Positions 1-8,500 of a stretch of DNA of 38,914 nt are shown here, one piece after another. Each line of letters starts with the position of its first letter. Position 1 is the stretch's first letter. The notes beneath the pieces were generated by a model, which was not told the origin of the DNA, did not search any database, and saw only the letters and a list, made by a program, of their open reading frames with translations. Position numbers and translations under genes: made by a program. This DNA is from Clostridia bacterium. Its GTDB lineage: Bacteria > Bacillota > Clostridia > Peptostreptococcales > Anaerovoracaceae. Location: positions 1 to 38,914 of the forward strand of contig JAIKZT010000029.1 in NCBI GenBank assembly GCA_024682015.1, read 5' to 3'.

Positions 1-1
1 G

Positions 2-973
2 AAGAACCTGGCGGCCGAGGGCAAGAGCATCCTGTTTATCTCCCATAAGCTGGCTGAGATCATGGCCGTGGCCGACCGCTGCACCGTTCTGCGCAAGGGC
101 AAATACATCGGAACCGTAGAAACCAAAAACACCACCATGGAAGAGCTCAGCGCCATGATGGTGGGCCGCAACGTCAACTTCCATGTGGAGAAAAAGCCCG
201 CCGAGCCCGGCGAGGTCATTCTGGACATCGAACACATGACCGTGGCCAGCAAAGTCCACAAAAACAACGCCGTGAAGGACGTATCGCTGAAGGTCCGCGC
301 CGGCGAGATCGTATGTCTGGCCGGGATCGACGGCAACGGGCAGACCGAGTTCGTTTACGGTCTCACGGGGCTGGAGCCCCTGGTATCCGGAAAGGTCACC
401 CTGCTCGGTCAGGACATCACCAGGGCCTCTATCCGTTACCGCAGCACCCACGGCATGAGCCACATCCCCGAGGACCGGCACAAGCACGGTCTGGTACTGG
501 ACTATACCCTGGAAGACAATATCGTGCTCGAGCGCTATTTTGAGCCGGAGTTCACCAACTCCATGGGATTCCTCCGCCGGGACAACATCCGCTCCTATGC
601 CGAGAGGCTGATCGACGAATACGACATCCGCTCCGGTCAGGGCCCGATCACCATAGCGCGCAGCATGTCCGGCGGCAACCAGCAGAAGGCCATCATCGCC
701 CGCGAGATCGACAGAGGTCCCGAGCTGCTGGTCGCGGTCCAGCCTACGAGAGGCCTGGACGTCGGCGCCATAGAATCCGTCCATAAGCAGCTCGTGAAGC
801 AGAGAGACGCCGACAAGGCCGTCCTGCTCGTATCGCTCGAGCTGGACGAGGTCATGAGCGTGCCCGACCGCATCCTCGTGATGTACGAAGGCGAGATCGT
901 CGGCGAGCTGAAGCCGGAAGACATCACCGTGGAAGAGCTGGGTCTGTACATGTCCGGCGCGAAGAGACAGTAA
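2..973 (+). CDS. ABC transporter ATP-binding protein, BMP/nucleoside (YufO/NupO-like) type, 5'-truncated by the window edge
   Basis: Frame is open from base 2 (KNLAAEGKSILFISHKLAEIMAVADR = H-loop of the first ABC domain), so the ORF-track start at 62 is internal. The second ABC domain has signature SMSGGNQQKAIIAREI and Walker-B region LLVAVQPTRGLDVGA. Two permease genes follow. Confidence 0.93.
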   Translation, partial: KNLAAEGKSILFISHKLAEIMAVADRCTVLRKGKYIGTVETKNTTMEELSAMMVGRNVNFHVEKKPAEPGEVILDIEHMTVASKVHKNNAVKDVSLKVRAGEIVCLAGIDGNGQTEFVYGLTGLEPLVSGKVTLLGQDITRASIRYRSTHGMSHIPEDRHKHGLVLDYTLEDNIVLERYFEPEFTNSMGFLRRDNIRSYAERLIDEYDIRSGQGPITIARSMSGGNQQKAIIAREIDRGPELLVAVQPTRGLDVGAIESVHKQLVKQRDADKAVLLVSLELDEVMSVPDRILVMYEGEIVGELKPEDITVEELGLYMSGAKRQ

Positions 974-988
974 AGGAGGAACGCCAAC

Positions 989-2080
989 ATGAGAAAATTC
1001 CTGAAAAGCGAAGGCGGCCAGTCCTTTATCGCCTCCATCATCTGCATCGTGCTGGGCCTGCTCATCGGCTACATCGTGCTGCTGTTCATCGCGCCGAAAG
1101 GCGCGGGCACGGCCATCATCACCATCGTCAAGAACTTCTTCTACTATCCGAGCGGCGCTGCGAAGATGAAATATTTCGGCAACACGCTCGTCAAGACGGC
1201 TCCGCTGCTCATGTGCTCGCTGTCCATCCTGTTCGCCTACAAGGTCGGCCTGTTCAACATCGGCTGCTCCGGGCAGTATACGGCAGGCACGTGCGCGGCG
1301 CTGTTCCTGGCGCTGGGCGCGGGCCTTCCCTGGTGGATCTGCGTGATCGCGGCCATGGTCTGCGGCGCGCTGCTGGCGGCCATCTCCGGCGTCCTGAAGA
1401 GCTACGCGAACGTCAACGAGGTCATCTCGGGCATTATGCTGAACTGGATCATGCTCTTTTCCGCGAACATGATCCTCACGAAGGTCAAGGAGAGCACTTC
1501 GCCTTATACGTACACGGTCAAGAGCCAGAACACAGGCGCGCTCATCCCCGGCCTCGGCCTGGGCAAGCTGTTCAACAACAACGAATACATCACGCTGGCG
1601 GTCCCCGTGGCCATCATCCTGGCGGTCGCCATCTGGGTGCTCCTGGAAAAGACGACGTTCGGCTACGAGCTGCGCGCGACGGGCAACAACAAGAACGCGG
1701 CCAAGTACGCCGGCATGAACGAAAAGCGCAACATCATCGTCACGATGATGATCTCCGGAGCCCTCGCGGGCCTGGGCGGCGCCTTCCTGTATCTCACAGG
1801 CTTTGAGCAGTGGCAGTGCACGCAGTCTTCCGTTCCGGCCATGGGCTTCAACGGCATTTCCGCGGCTTTCCTCGGCGGCCTGTCTCCGATCGGCTCCATC
1901 TTCAGTTCGTTCTTCATCCAGCACATCACGGCGGGTGGCGCCTACGTGGACAAGTCCATGTACAGCGCACAGATCTCGGACCTCATCACGTCCGTCATCA
2001 TCTACCTGTGCGGCTTCGTAGGCTTCCTCAAGCTCGTGCTTAAGAAAGCCGGCGAAAAGAAGGAAGGAGGCGTAAAGTAA
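989..2080 (+). CDS. ABC transporter permease, branched-chain/BMP type (YufP/NupP-like)
   Basis: Multi-TM protein with GLFNIGCSGQYTAG and GALAGLGGAFLYLTG motifs typical of BPD_transp_2 permeases. RBS aaaggagg upstream; stop overlaps the next start by 1 nt. Confidence 0.92.
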   Translation: MRKFLKSEGGQSFIASIICIVLGLLIGYIVLLFIAPKGAGTAIITIVKNFFYYPSGAAKMKYFGNTLVKTAPLLMCSLSILFAYKVGLFNIGCSGQYTAGTCAALFLALGAGLPWWICVIAAMVCGALLAAISGVLKSYANVNEVISGIMLNWIMLFSANMILTKVKESTSPYTYTVKSQNTGALIPGLGLGKLFNNNEYITLAVPVAIILAVAIWVLLEKTTFGYELRATGNNKNAAKYAGMNEKRNIIVTMMISGALAGLGGAFLYLTGFEQWQCTQSSVPAMGFNGISAAFLGGLSPIGSIFSSFFIQHITAGGAYVDKSMYSAQISDLITSVIIYLCGFVGFLKLVLKKAGEKKEGGVK

Positions 2081-3027
2081 TGATACTGCTTCTGCAATAC
2101 ACCATCATCTTCGCTGCCGTACTTACGCTGGTAGCCATCGGCGGGTGCTTCTCGGAGCATTCCGGCGTCATCAACATCGGTCTGGAAGGCATCATGGTCA
2201 TGGGCGCCTTAGGCGGCGCGCTGGTCATGCGCTTCTCGAACTATCCCGAAAGCGGCAACGCGTTCACGCTCATCCTGCTCACGATCCTGGCGGCCGTCAT
2301 CTTCGGCATGGTGTACTCGCTGCTGCTGGCCGTGGCGTGCATCAACTTCAAGGCGGACCAGACCATCATCGGCATCGCCATGAACATGCTGGGCACGGCG
2401 GCCGCGACGGTCATCGTCAAGGCCATGAATACCCGGATCAACCCGGACAACGTGTCGTCCACCATCCAGTACATCAACCAGAAGAAAGCGTTCCTGGTGA
2501 ACCTGGGAGGCTTTGAATTCAACTGGTTCATGCTGGTGACGGTCATCCTGCTCGTCTGCTCGTACGTGCTGCTGTACAAGACGCGCCTCGGCTTGCGGCT
2601 GCAGGCCTGCGGCGAGCATCCCCAGGCGGCGGCGTCCGTGGGCATCTCCGTGTTCAAGATGCGCTACATCGGTGTCATCATCTCCGGCTTCCTCGGCGGC
2701 CTTGGCGGCATCGTGTACATCACGTCCGGCGTATCGGAGTGGAAGTTTGAGAACGGCGTGGCGGGCTTCGGCTTCCTCGCGCTGGCGGTCATGATCTTCG
2801 GCCAGTGGAAACCGCACAGGATCGCGCTGTCCGCGCTGCTGTTCGGCCTGTTCCGCGCGCTGTCGAACGTGTACATGGGCTTCGACTTCCTGGCCAGGCT
2901 CAACATTCCCAGCGGCATCTACAACATGCTGCCGTACATCATCTGCCTCATCGTGCTGGCCTTCACGTCCAAGAAGTCCAGAGCCCCGAAGGCGGAGGGC
3001 ATCCCCTACGACAAGGGCATGCGGTAA
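2080..3027 (+). CDS. ABC transporter permease, second subunit (YufQ/NupQ-like)
   Basis: Starts at the stop of the previous gene (TAATG); HSGVINIGLEGIMVMGALGG and SGFLGGLGGIVYITSG motifs. Confidence 0.92.
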   Translation: MILLLQYTIIFAAVLTLVAIGGCFSEHSGVINIGLEGIMVMGALGGALVMRFSNYPESGNAFTLILLTILAAVIFGMVYSLLLAVACINFKADQTIIGIAMNMLGTAAATVIVKAMNTRINPDNVSSTIQYINQKKAFLVNLGGFEFNWFMLVTVILLVCSYVLLYKTRLGLRLQACGEHPQAAASVGISVFKMRYIGVIISGFLGGLGGIVYITSGVSEWKFENGVAGFGFLALAVMIFGQWKPHRIALSALLFGLFRALSNVYMGFDFLARLNIPSGIYNMLPYIICLIVLAFTSKKSRAPKAEGIPYDKGMR

Positions 3028-3040
3028 AGTTCTTTCCGGT

Positions 3041-3074
3041 GACCCTGCCAGCGCTGGCAGGGTCGCTTTTTCCC
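3041..3074 (+). terminator. Rho-independent terminator after the ABC operon
   Basis: Perfect 24-nt palindrome GACCCTGCCAGCGCTGGCAGGGTC followed by gcttttt, 13 nt after the permease stop. Confidence 0.85.
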
Positions 3075-3093
3075 TGACGTTTTCAACTCTCAT

Positions 3094-3205
3094 TTGCCTT
3101 CGGGGTCCTGTCGCAAACCATCCTCATACCTTGCGATGCTCGCCGCGGACGGGGCGCCGCGGACTGCGCTTCTCGGCATGAGCCTCTTTTGCGCCACCCC
3201 TTCGG
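3094..3205. repeat. Copy 1 of a ~112-bp intergenic element (RNA-like fold on the minus strand)
   Basis: ttgccttcggggtcctgtcgcaaaccatcctcataccttgcgatgctcgccgcggacggggcgccgcggactgcgcttctcggcatgagcctcttttgcgccaccccttcgg; nearly identical to 5165..5278. Confidence 0.9.
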
Positions 3206-3244
3206 CTTTGATGAAGTGATACTTTGTATCAGAAAAGAGGACAC

Positions 3245-3829
3245 GTGCTTCTACAGATTTTCTTGACATTTTTTAAAGTGGGCATGTTCACCATCGGCGG
3301 CGGATATGCCATGCTCCCCATCATCCAGGAGGCTGTCTGCCACGAAAAGGGCTGGCTGACGGATGAGGAATTTCTGGATTCCATCTCGCTCACGAACTCG
3401 CTGCCCGGGCCTCTGGCCACGAACTGCGCGACGTTCATCGGCTTTCGCCTGAAGAAGATCCCGGGCGCCATCGCGGCCATCCTGGGCACGATCTGCCCGT
3501 CGATCATCATCATCCTGCTCATCGCCATGGTCTTTACGACCGCCATGGAGCAGCCCCTCGTGCAGGCGTTCTTCCGGGGCGTCGGACCGGCCGTGTTCGC
3601 GCTGATCGTAAGCGCCGTGTACAAGCTGGCGAAATCCGCGAAGATCCTGGAAAACAAACTCTCGCTGATCGTCGCGGTCGCTTCGTTCGCGCTCATCGGG
3701 TTCCTGAAGATCACGCCCATCCTCATCGTCATCGGCGCGGCGGTCATCGCTCTCGTAGCGGATTCCGTAAAGAAGACGAAGACGGCGGATGCCCAGAAGG
3801 GAGGTTCGGACAATGAATCTCATTCTTAG
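3245..3829 (+). CDS. Chromate transporter family protein, first half (short-chain CHR subunit)
   Basis: LLQIFLTFFKVGMFTIGGGYAMLPIIQEAV...SLTNSLPGPLATNCATFIGFRLKKIPGAIAA. GTG start at 3245 preceded by aaaagagg is preferred to the TTG at 3224. Confidence 0.88.
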   Translation: MLLQIFLTFFKVGMFTIGGGYAMLPIIQEAVCHEKGWLTDEEFLDSISLTNSLPGPLATNCATFIGFRLKKIPGAIAAILGTICPSIIIILLIAMVFTTAMEQPLVQAFFRGVGPAVFALIVSAVYKLAKSAKILENKLSLIVAVASFALIGFLKITPILIVIGAAVIALVADSVKKTKTADAQKGGSDNESHS

Positions 3830-4346
3830 GATGTGCCTCGCCTTCATCAAGATCGGCGCTTTCTGCTTCGGCGGCGGCTACGCGGCCGTCGGCCTCATCG
3901 AAAACGAGGTCGTCAAGGCCATGGGCTGGCTTTCCGCGGAGCAGTTCATCAACATCATCGCCATCGCGGAGATGACGCCCGGCCCCATTGCGGTGAACAC
4001 GTCCACGTTCGCCGGCTACCTGATGGCAGGGCCTCTCGCGGGCATCCTGTGCACGCTGTCCGTCATCCTCATCCCGAGCTGCCTGGCGCTGCTCACCGCG
4101 TTCTTCTTCGAGAAGGTGAAGAACAATCCGAAGGTGCAGACGGCGGTAAAGGGCATACGGCCCGGCGCCATCGGCATCATCGCGGCGGCCGGCATCTCCA
4201 TCGCCAAGAGCGGATTCCACGACTGGTTCTCGGCCGTGCTGTTCGCGGTGGCGGCGTTCATCATCTTCAAGCTGAAAAAGAGCCCCATCATCGCGCTGCT
4301 GTCCTGCGGCGCCCTGGGAGTGATCGTATATGGCTTCATCCTGTAA
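3813..4346 (+). CDS. Chromate transporter family protein, second half (short-chain CHR subunit)
   Basis: MNLILRMCLAFIKIGAFCFGGGYAAVGLIENEVV...IAEMTPGPIAVNTSTFAGYLMAG; ATG at 3813 with aagggagg RBS; overlaps the preceding gene by 17 nt. Confidence 0.9.
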   Translation: MNLILRMCLAFIKIGAFCFGGGYAAVGLIENEVVKAMGWLSAEQFINIIAIAEMTPGPIAVNTSTFAGYLMAGPLAGILCTLSVILIPSCLALLTAFFFEKVKNNPKVQTAVKGIRPGAIGIIAAAGISIAKSGFHDWFSAVLFAVAAFIIFKLKKSPIIALLSCGALGVIVYGFIL

Positions 4347-5124
4347 GGTACGCTGCGGAGACAATCTGGAATACATGAAAGACTTGCCGGGCGAGTCGGT
4401 CGACTTCATCTACGTCGACCCTCCGTTTTTCTCGTCCGCGGATTATTACACACGAAAGGGGAATGCGGCGTACGGCGACCGCTGGAAGGGCGGCCTGGAC
4501 GAGTATCTGGGCATGCTGAAGCCCCGACTGGCAGAGATGCGCCGGCTGCTGAAGGACACCGGCACCATCGCCGTGCACCTCGACTGGCACGCCGTGCACT
4601 ACGTCAAGGTGATGATGGATGAGCTGTTCGGGCGCGGCAATTTCGTGAACGAACTCATCTGGGCGTACAAGTCCGGCGGCGCCACGGGGAAGCGGTTCGC
4701 CCGCAAGCACGACACGATCCTCGTGTACGCGAAAGGGGAGGAATACTACTTCCTGGCGCAGAAAGAGCGGTCGTACAACCGGGACAATCGGCCTTACCGC
4801 TTCAAGGACGTCGAGGAATTTGAGGATGAAGAGGGCAAGTGGTACACGATGGTGAACCGCAAGGACGTCCTGTTCGTCGACATGGTGGGACGCACGTCCT
4901 CGGAGCGCACGGATTACGCGACGCAAAAACCGGAAGCACTGCTGGACATCCTGCTGGACAGTCTCTGCCCGCCGGGCGGCGTCTGCGCGGACTTCTTCGC
5001 AGGATCCGGCACGCTGGGCGCCTGCGCGCTGCGCAGGGACTGCAGCTGCCTGCTCTGCGATTCGAGCCGCGAGGCGGTGGACATCATGCTGGACAGGCTG
5101 GGCCTCTTCGCGCAGGAGGTGTGA
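4330..5124 (+). CDS. Site-specific DNA methyltransferase (N4/N6, beta-class motif order)
   Basis: N-terminal CGDNLEYMKDLPGESVDFIYVDPPFFSS (motif IV, DPPF); C-terminal YATQKPEALLDILLDS...DFFAGSGTLGACAL (motif X/I, FxGxG). Overlaps the chromate transporter 3' end by 17 nt. Confidence 0.9.
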   Translation: MASSCKVRCGDNLEYMKDLPGESVDFIYVDPPFFSSADYYTRKGNAAYGDRWKGGLDEYLGMLKPRLAEMRRLLKDTGTIAVHLDWHAVHYVKVMMDELFGRGNFVNELIWAYKSGGATGKRFARKHDTILVYAKGEEYYFLAQKERSYNRDNRPYRFKDVEEFEDEEGKWYTMVNRKDVLFVDMVGRTSSERTDYATQKPEALLDILLDSLCPPGGVCADFFAGSGTLGACALRRDCSCLLCDSSREAVDIMLDRLGLFAQEV

Positions 5125-5149
5125 CCCTCTTTGCCGCCACCCCTGCAGC
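5121..5149. repeat. Degenerate partial copy of one end of the ~112-bp element
   Basis: gtgaccctctttgccgccacccctgcagc resembles atgagcctcttttgcgccacccctgcggc of the full copies; overlaps the methyltransferase stop codon. Confidence 0.55.
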
Positions 5150-5164
5150 TATATAATCCTTGAC

Positions 5165-5278
5165 TTGCCTCCGGGGTCCTGTCGCAAACCATCCTCATAC
5201 CTTGCGATGCTCGCCGCGGACGGGGGCGCCGCGGACTGCGCTTCTCGGCATGAGCCTCTTTTGCGCCACCCCTGCGGC
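5165..5278. repeat. Copy 2 of the ~112-bp intergenic element
   Basis: Matches 3094..3205 except for one inserted g (gggggc vs ggggc) and about two substitutions near the ends. Confidence 0.9.
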
Positions 5279-5283
5279 CTGGG

Positions 5284-5312
5284 ATTATACCATCAAACTG
5301 ATTAAATGTCAT
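5284..5312 (-). promoter_or_regulatory. Putative sigma-A promoter reading leftward into repeat copy 2
   Basis: On the minus strand: ATGACA (5/6 to TTGACA), 17-nt spacer, TATAAT (plus-strand ATTATA at 5284..5289; TGTCAT at 5307..5312). Predicted start ~5277, at the repeat boundary. Confidence 0.6.
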
Positions 5313-5347
5313 AAGTTGTGACAGTCAAACTGTCAATGTCAAATCGG

Positions 5348-5382
5348 CTGTGCGGATTGTAAAGATCCGCACAGTTTGTTTT
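5348..5382 (+). terminator. Terminator- or attenuator-like hairpin upstream of the giant gene
   Basis: CTGTGCGGAT-tgtaaag-ATCCGCACAG (10-bp perfect stem) followed by tttgtttt. Confidence 0.75.
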
Positions 5383-5435
5383 AATTAAGGGTGGATTAGA
5401 GTGTTATTTTGTTTACTTTTTATGAGGGTAATTAT

Positions 5436-5510
5436 ATGAAAAAGAAACTGATCAGCATCGTCTTGGCACTGGCCATGCTCATCACTTCCGTACCGGCCCC
5501 GGTGTTCGCT
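5436..5510 (+). other. Signal peptide of the giant protein
   Basis: MKKKLISIVLALAMLITSVPAPVFA: positive n-region, hydrophobic core, A-x-A-like cleavage, then an acidic Pro/Glu-rich linker. Confidence 0.85.
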
Positions 5511-8500
5511 CTGGACCCGGGAGGGGAGGTGGTCGTCCAAACGGACGGCACACCGGAGGAGGCTCCTCCGGCGGAAGAAAGCGAGCCGGCCATAGAAGCG
5601 GAACCGGCTGCCGGGCAGCCGGAGACACTTGGCGTGCCTTACGCGCCGCCAAAGCAGGAAGAAGAGTCTCCTGCGGAGGAAACGGAACCTGAAACTGCCG
5701 AAACGGCTTCGCAGGAGCCTGCGGAGGAGGCCGTCCTTCCCGCTGCAGCGCCCATACTTGCAGCGCCGGCGGCAGCGCCTCTTCGCGCGATGGCGACGGG
5801 AACCATTCCCATCGTAGCAGGTCCGAACGCGGCAGGCACGACGCTTTCGATGGACGAGGAAGGCGGATCCTTTACGATCTCCATCCCCTCGGCCGGGCGC
5901 TATGCGGTTCACATTGACAAGGTATCCGGCAACTTCTCTCAGGTCAGAAGCATCATCCTGAACCCGGCCGAAGAGCAGATCTCCGGCGTCTGGTGCTATT
6001 CCTACGAAGATTCCGGATGGGACATCTTCTTCACGGCTGATTCTGCGGCGAACTACACGCTTCTCTTCGACGGCGCCTATTACGACTCAGTCTACAACGA
6101 AGAGACCGAAACGTGGGAAGAGCCTTCCGACAAGTCGTTCTCCATGTCCGTCAAGGTCTACGCGACTATCGATCCGCCTGCGTTTGCGGACGGTACGCCC
6201 GACGGCGAAAGCGTCGAACTGACGGCTCCGTATACGCTTCGCTATACCGTGCCTTCCGGCTGCACCGTCTGGTATGCCGTCACTGGCGCCGGTCACTGGG
6301 ACCCCGAATACGTGCAGTACGATCCGGCAGATCCTCCCGTGATCGCGGAGCCCTGCGATGTCCAGGCTTACGCGCAGAAGGCGACCGCAAACGGCACGCT
6401 GAAGAGCGCGGCGGCTTACAATAACTTCTACGTGAACGGAGCGGATATCTGGCTCGATACGGATCTGGTCGAAAACGGCGGCAGCGTCACGCTGTCCTAC
6501 GACGAGCCGGATCTGGAGATCTACTATCAGGTCGGCATGGGCGAAGGAGGCCACGGGTGGCCTTCCGCTTCGGAACTGAAGGCCACCGGCACCCGCTATA
6601 CCGGATCCATTACGATCACCGGCGATGAAGGAGAACACATTCCCGTTTATTTTGTCGGATTCCTGCCCAGCGGGCTTGCCGGCAATGTAAACGGCAGCTG
6701 GATCGAGATCGGCACGCCGCCTCCGGCTGCGCCGACGTACTCTCCCGCGGATGAGTCCAGCATCTACGAGCCTTTGGTGTGGGCCTCCCCCCGTACGGTC
6801 ACGATCACGTCCCCGGCGGGCACGAAGCTCTGCTACGCCATGCAGTGGATGGGCTATGATTTCACCGGAGATTCCACCGGCGCCACGCTGCTGGATACGA
6901 ATACGGTCACGCTCACCGTCGACCACGATATGTACATCGAGGCGCGGACGTATGACCCCGCCAAGGATATGTTCTCCGAGACCGCTTCGCGCGGATACAT
7001 CATCGAACAGGCCAAGAATCTTACGATCACCCAGTCCGCTGCCATCACCGAGAGCGGCGAAGTGTTCGAGGGGGTCAGCGAGGAGTTTACTCTCACCGTG
7101 AACCAGGCGGGCACGTACCGCTTTGCGTTCAGTTTCCCGGGCAAGTATTACTACAGCAACATGCCCGTCCGGCTGTATGATTCGTCGGATACGCTGATCG
7201 CCGAACTCGACAGTACCTATGACGACGAAGCTTCGGCGGACATCGCGCTTGCCAAGGGTACGTACCGCCTGGAGATCTGCCCCGTGGAGGGCGTAGGCTA
7301 TTACGGCACCAGCGCCGGCGAAGAGTACACGATGACGATCACGAAGGGTGTCGCCGCGCCGACGTTCACCATCAACGGCACCCCGGTCGAGCCGAACGGC
7401 AGCGACGAATATGAAGGTCCTGCTACGGTCGTACTGACCGCGGCCGACGCTTCGGATACGATCTACTGGAGCTCTTACAATTACGGCGGCTTTACGGAAT
7501 ATACCGGGCCCATCACCGTTTCCAGCAGCGGGACCATCTATGCTTATGCCGAGAATGCAGGCATTCAGAGCGAACAGGTCTATCGCTATTTCACCATCAA
7601 CCTCGCGCCGCCGACGTTCACGCCCATCAGCGGCGGGACGCACGGCAATACGGTCTCGCTCGTGCTGTCGCATCCGAACAGCAGCGCGGAGATCTGGTAT
7701 TGCTACGGCTACAGTTACGACTACGGCTCTGCCGTTCAGTATACGGGCGAGCCTCTCCTGATCACCGAAACGAAGAGCGTTTCCGCCGTGGCAAAACTCG
7801 GCGGCGCGACGAGCAGCGTGGCGTACTGGTACGGCACGATCGACCTGAGCGATCCAGAACTGTATGACACTCAGCGCTTCTACGCCTCGAGGGAAGGATA
7901 CCTCAGCACCTATATTTACGACTCCACCGTTCTCGCCGGCACGGTGCAGCTTTCCGCGCTATACAGCGTCGGCGACACCGGCAGCGGCATCGACCACATC
8001 GACTATTATCTGAAGGTCGGCAGCGGCGCTTACACGCTGCTGGGCACCGCTGCGCAGTACGAGTCCATCACCTGGGATACGCAGTCCATACCGGGCTGCT
8101 ACGACGGTCCTGTCCCGGTTCGCCTGCTGGCGATCGTCTACGACAGGGCGGGCCGCGCAAGCGCGAACGTGAGCGATCTGAGCGATTCTTACGACGCGAC
8201 GTTTGCGCCGTTCTTCACCGTGGACAATACGGCTACGCCGCCGATGGATACGTTCACGGCGGAGCCCGGCGCTGCGAACATCACGCTTTCGTGGTCGAGG
8301 GGTACCGCACTGGAATACGGCGATCAGATCTATCTCTACCGCGCCGCTACAGCGGAAGGCCTGGAGAGCGCGGAGCCTCTGGAGACCCTGTGGTACAGCG
8401 AAACGACGCGCACCGACACGTTCCTGACTGCGGAAGCCGTTGCAGCCTCGTATTATTACGGCATCCGCATCCTCGACAGCCGCGGCCTGTTCAGTTCCAT

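Noticed and set aside
2209-3093. 294-aa antisense ORF over the second permease
   Set aside because: Opposes a clear ABC permease gene; composition typical of a spurious antisense frame.
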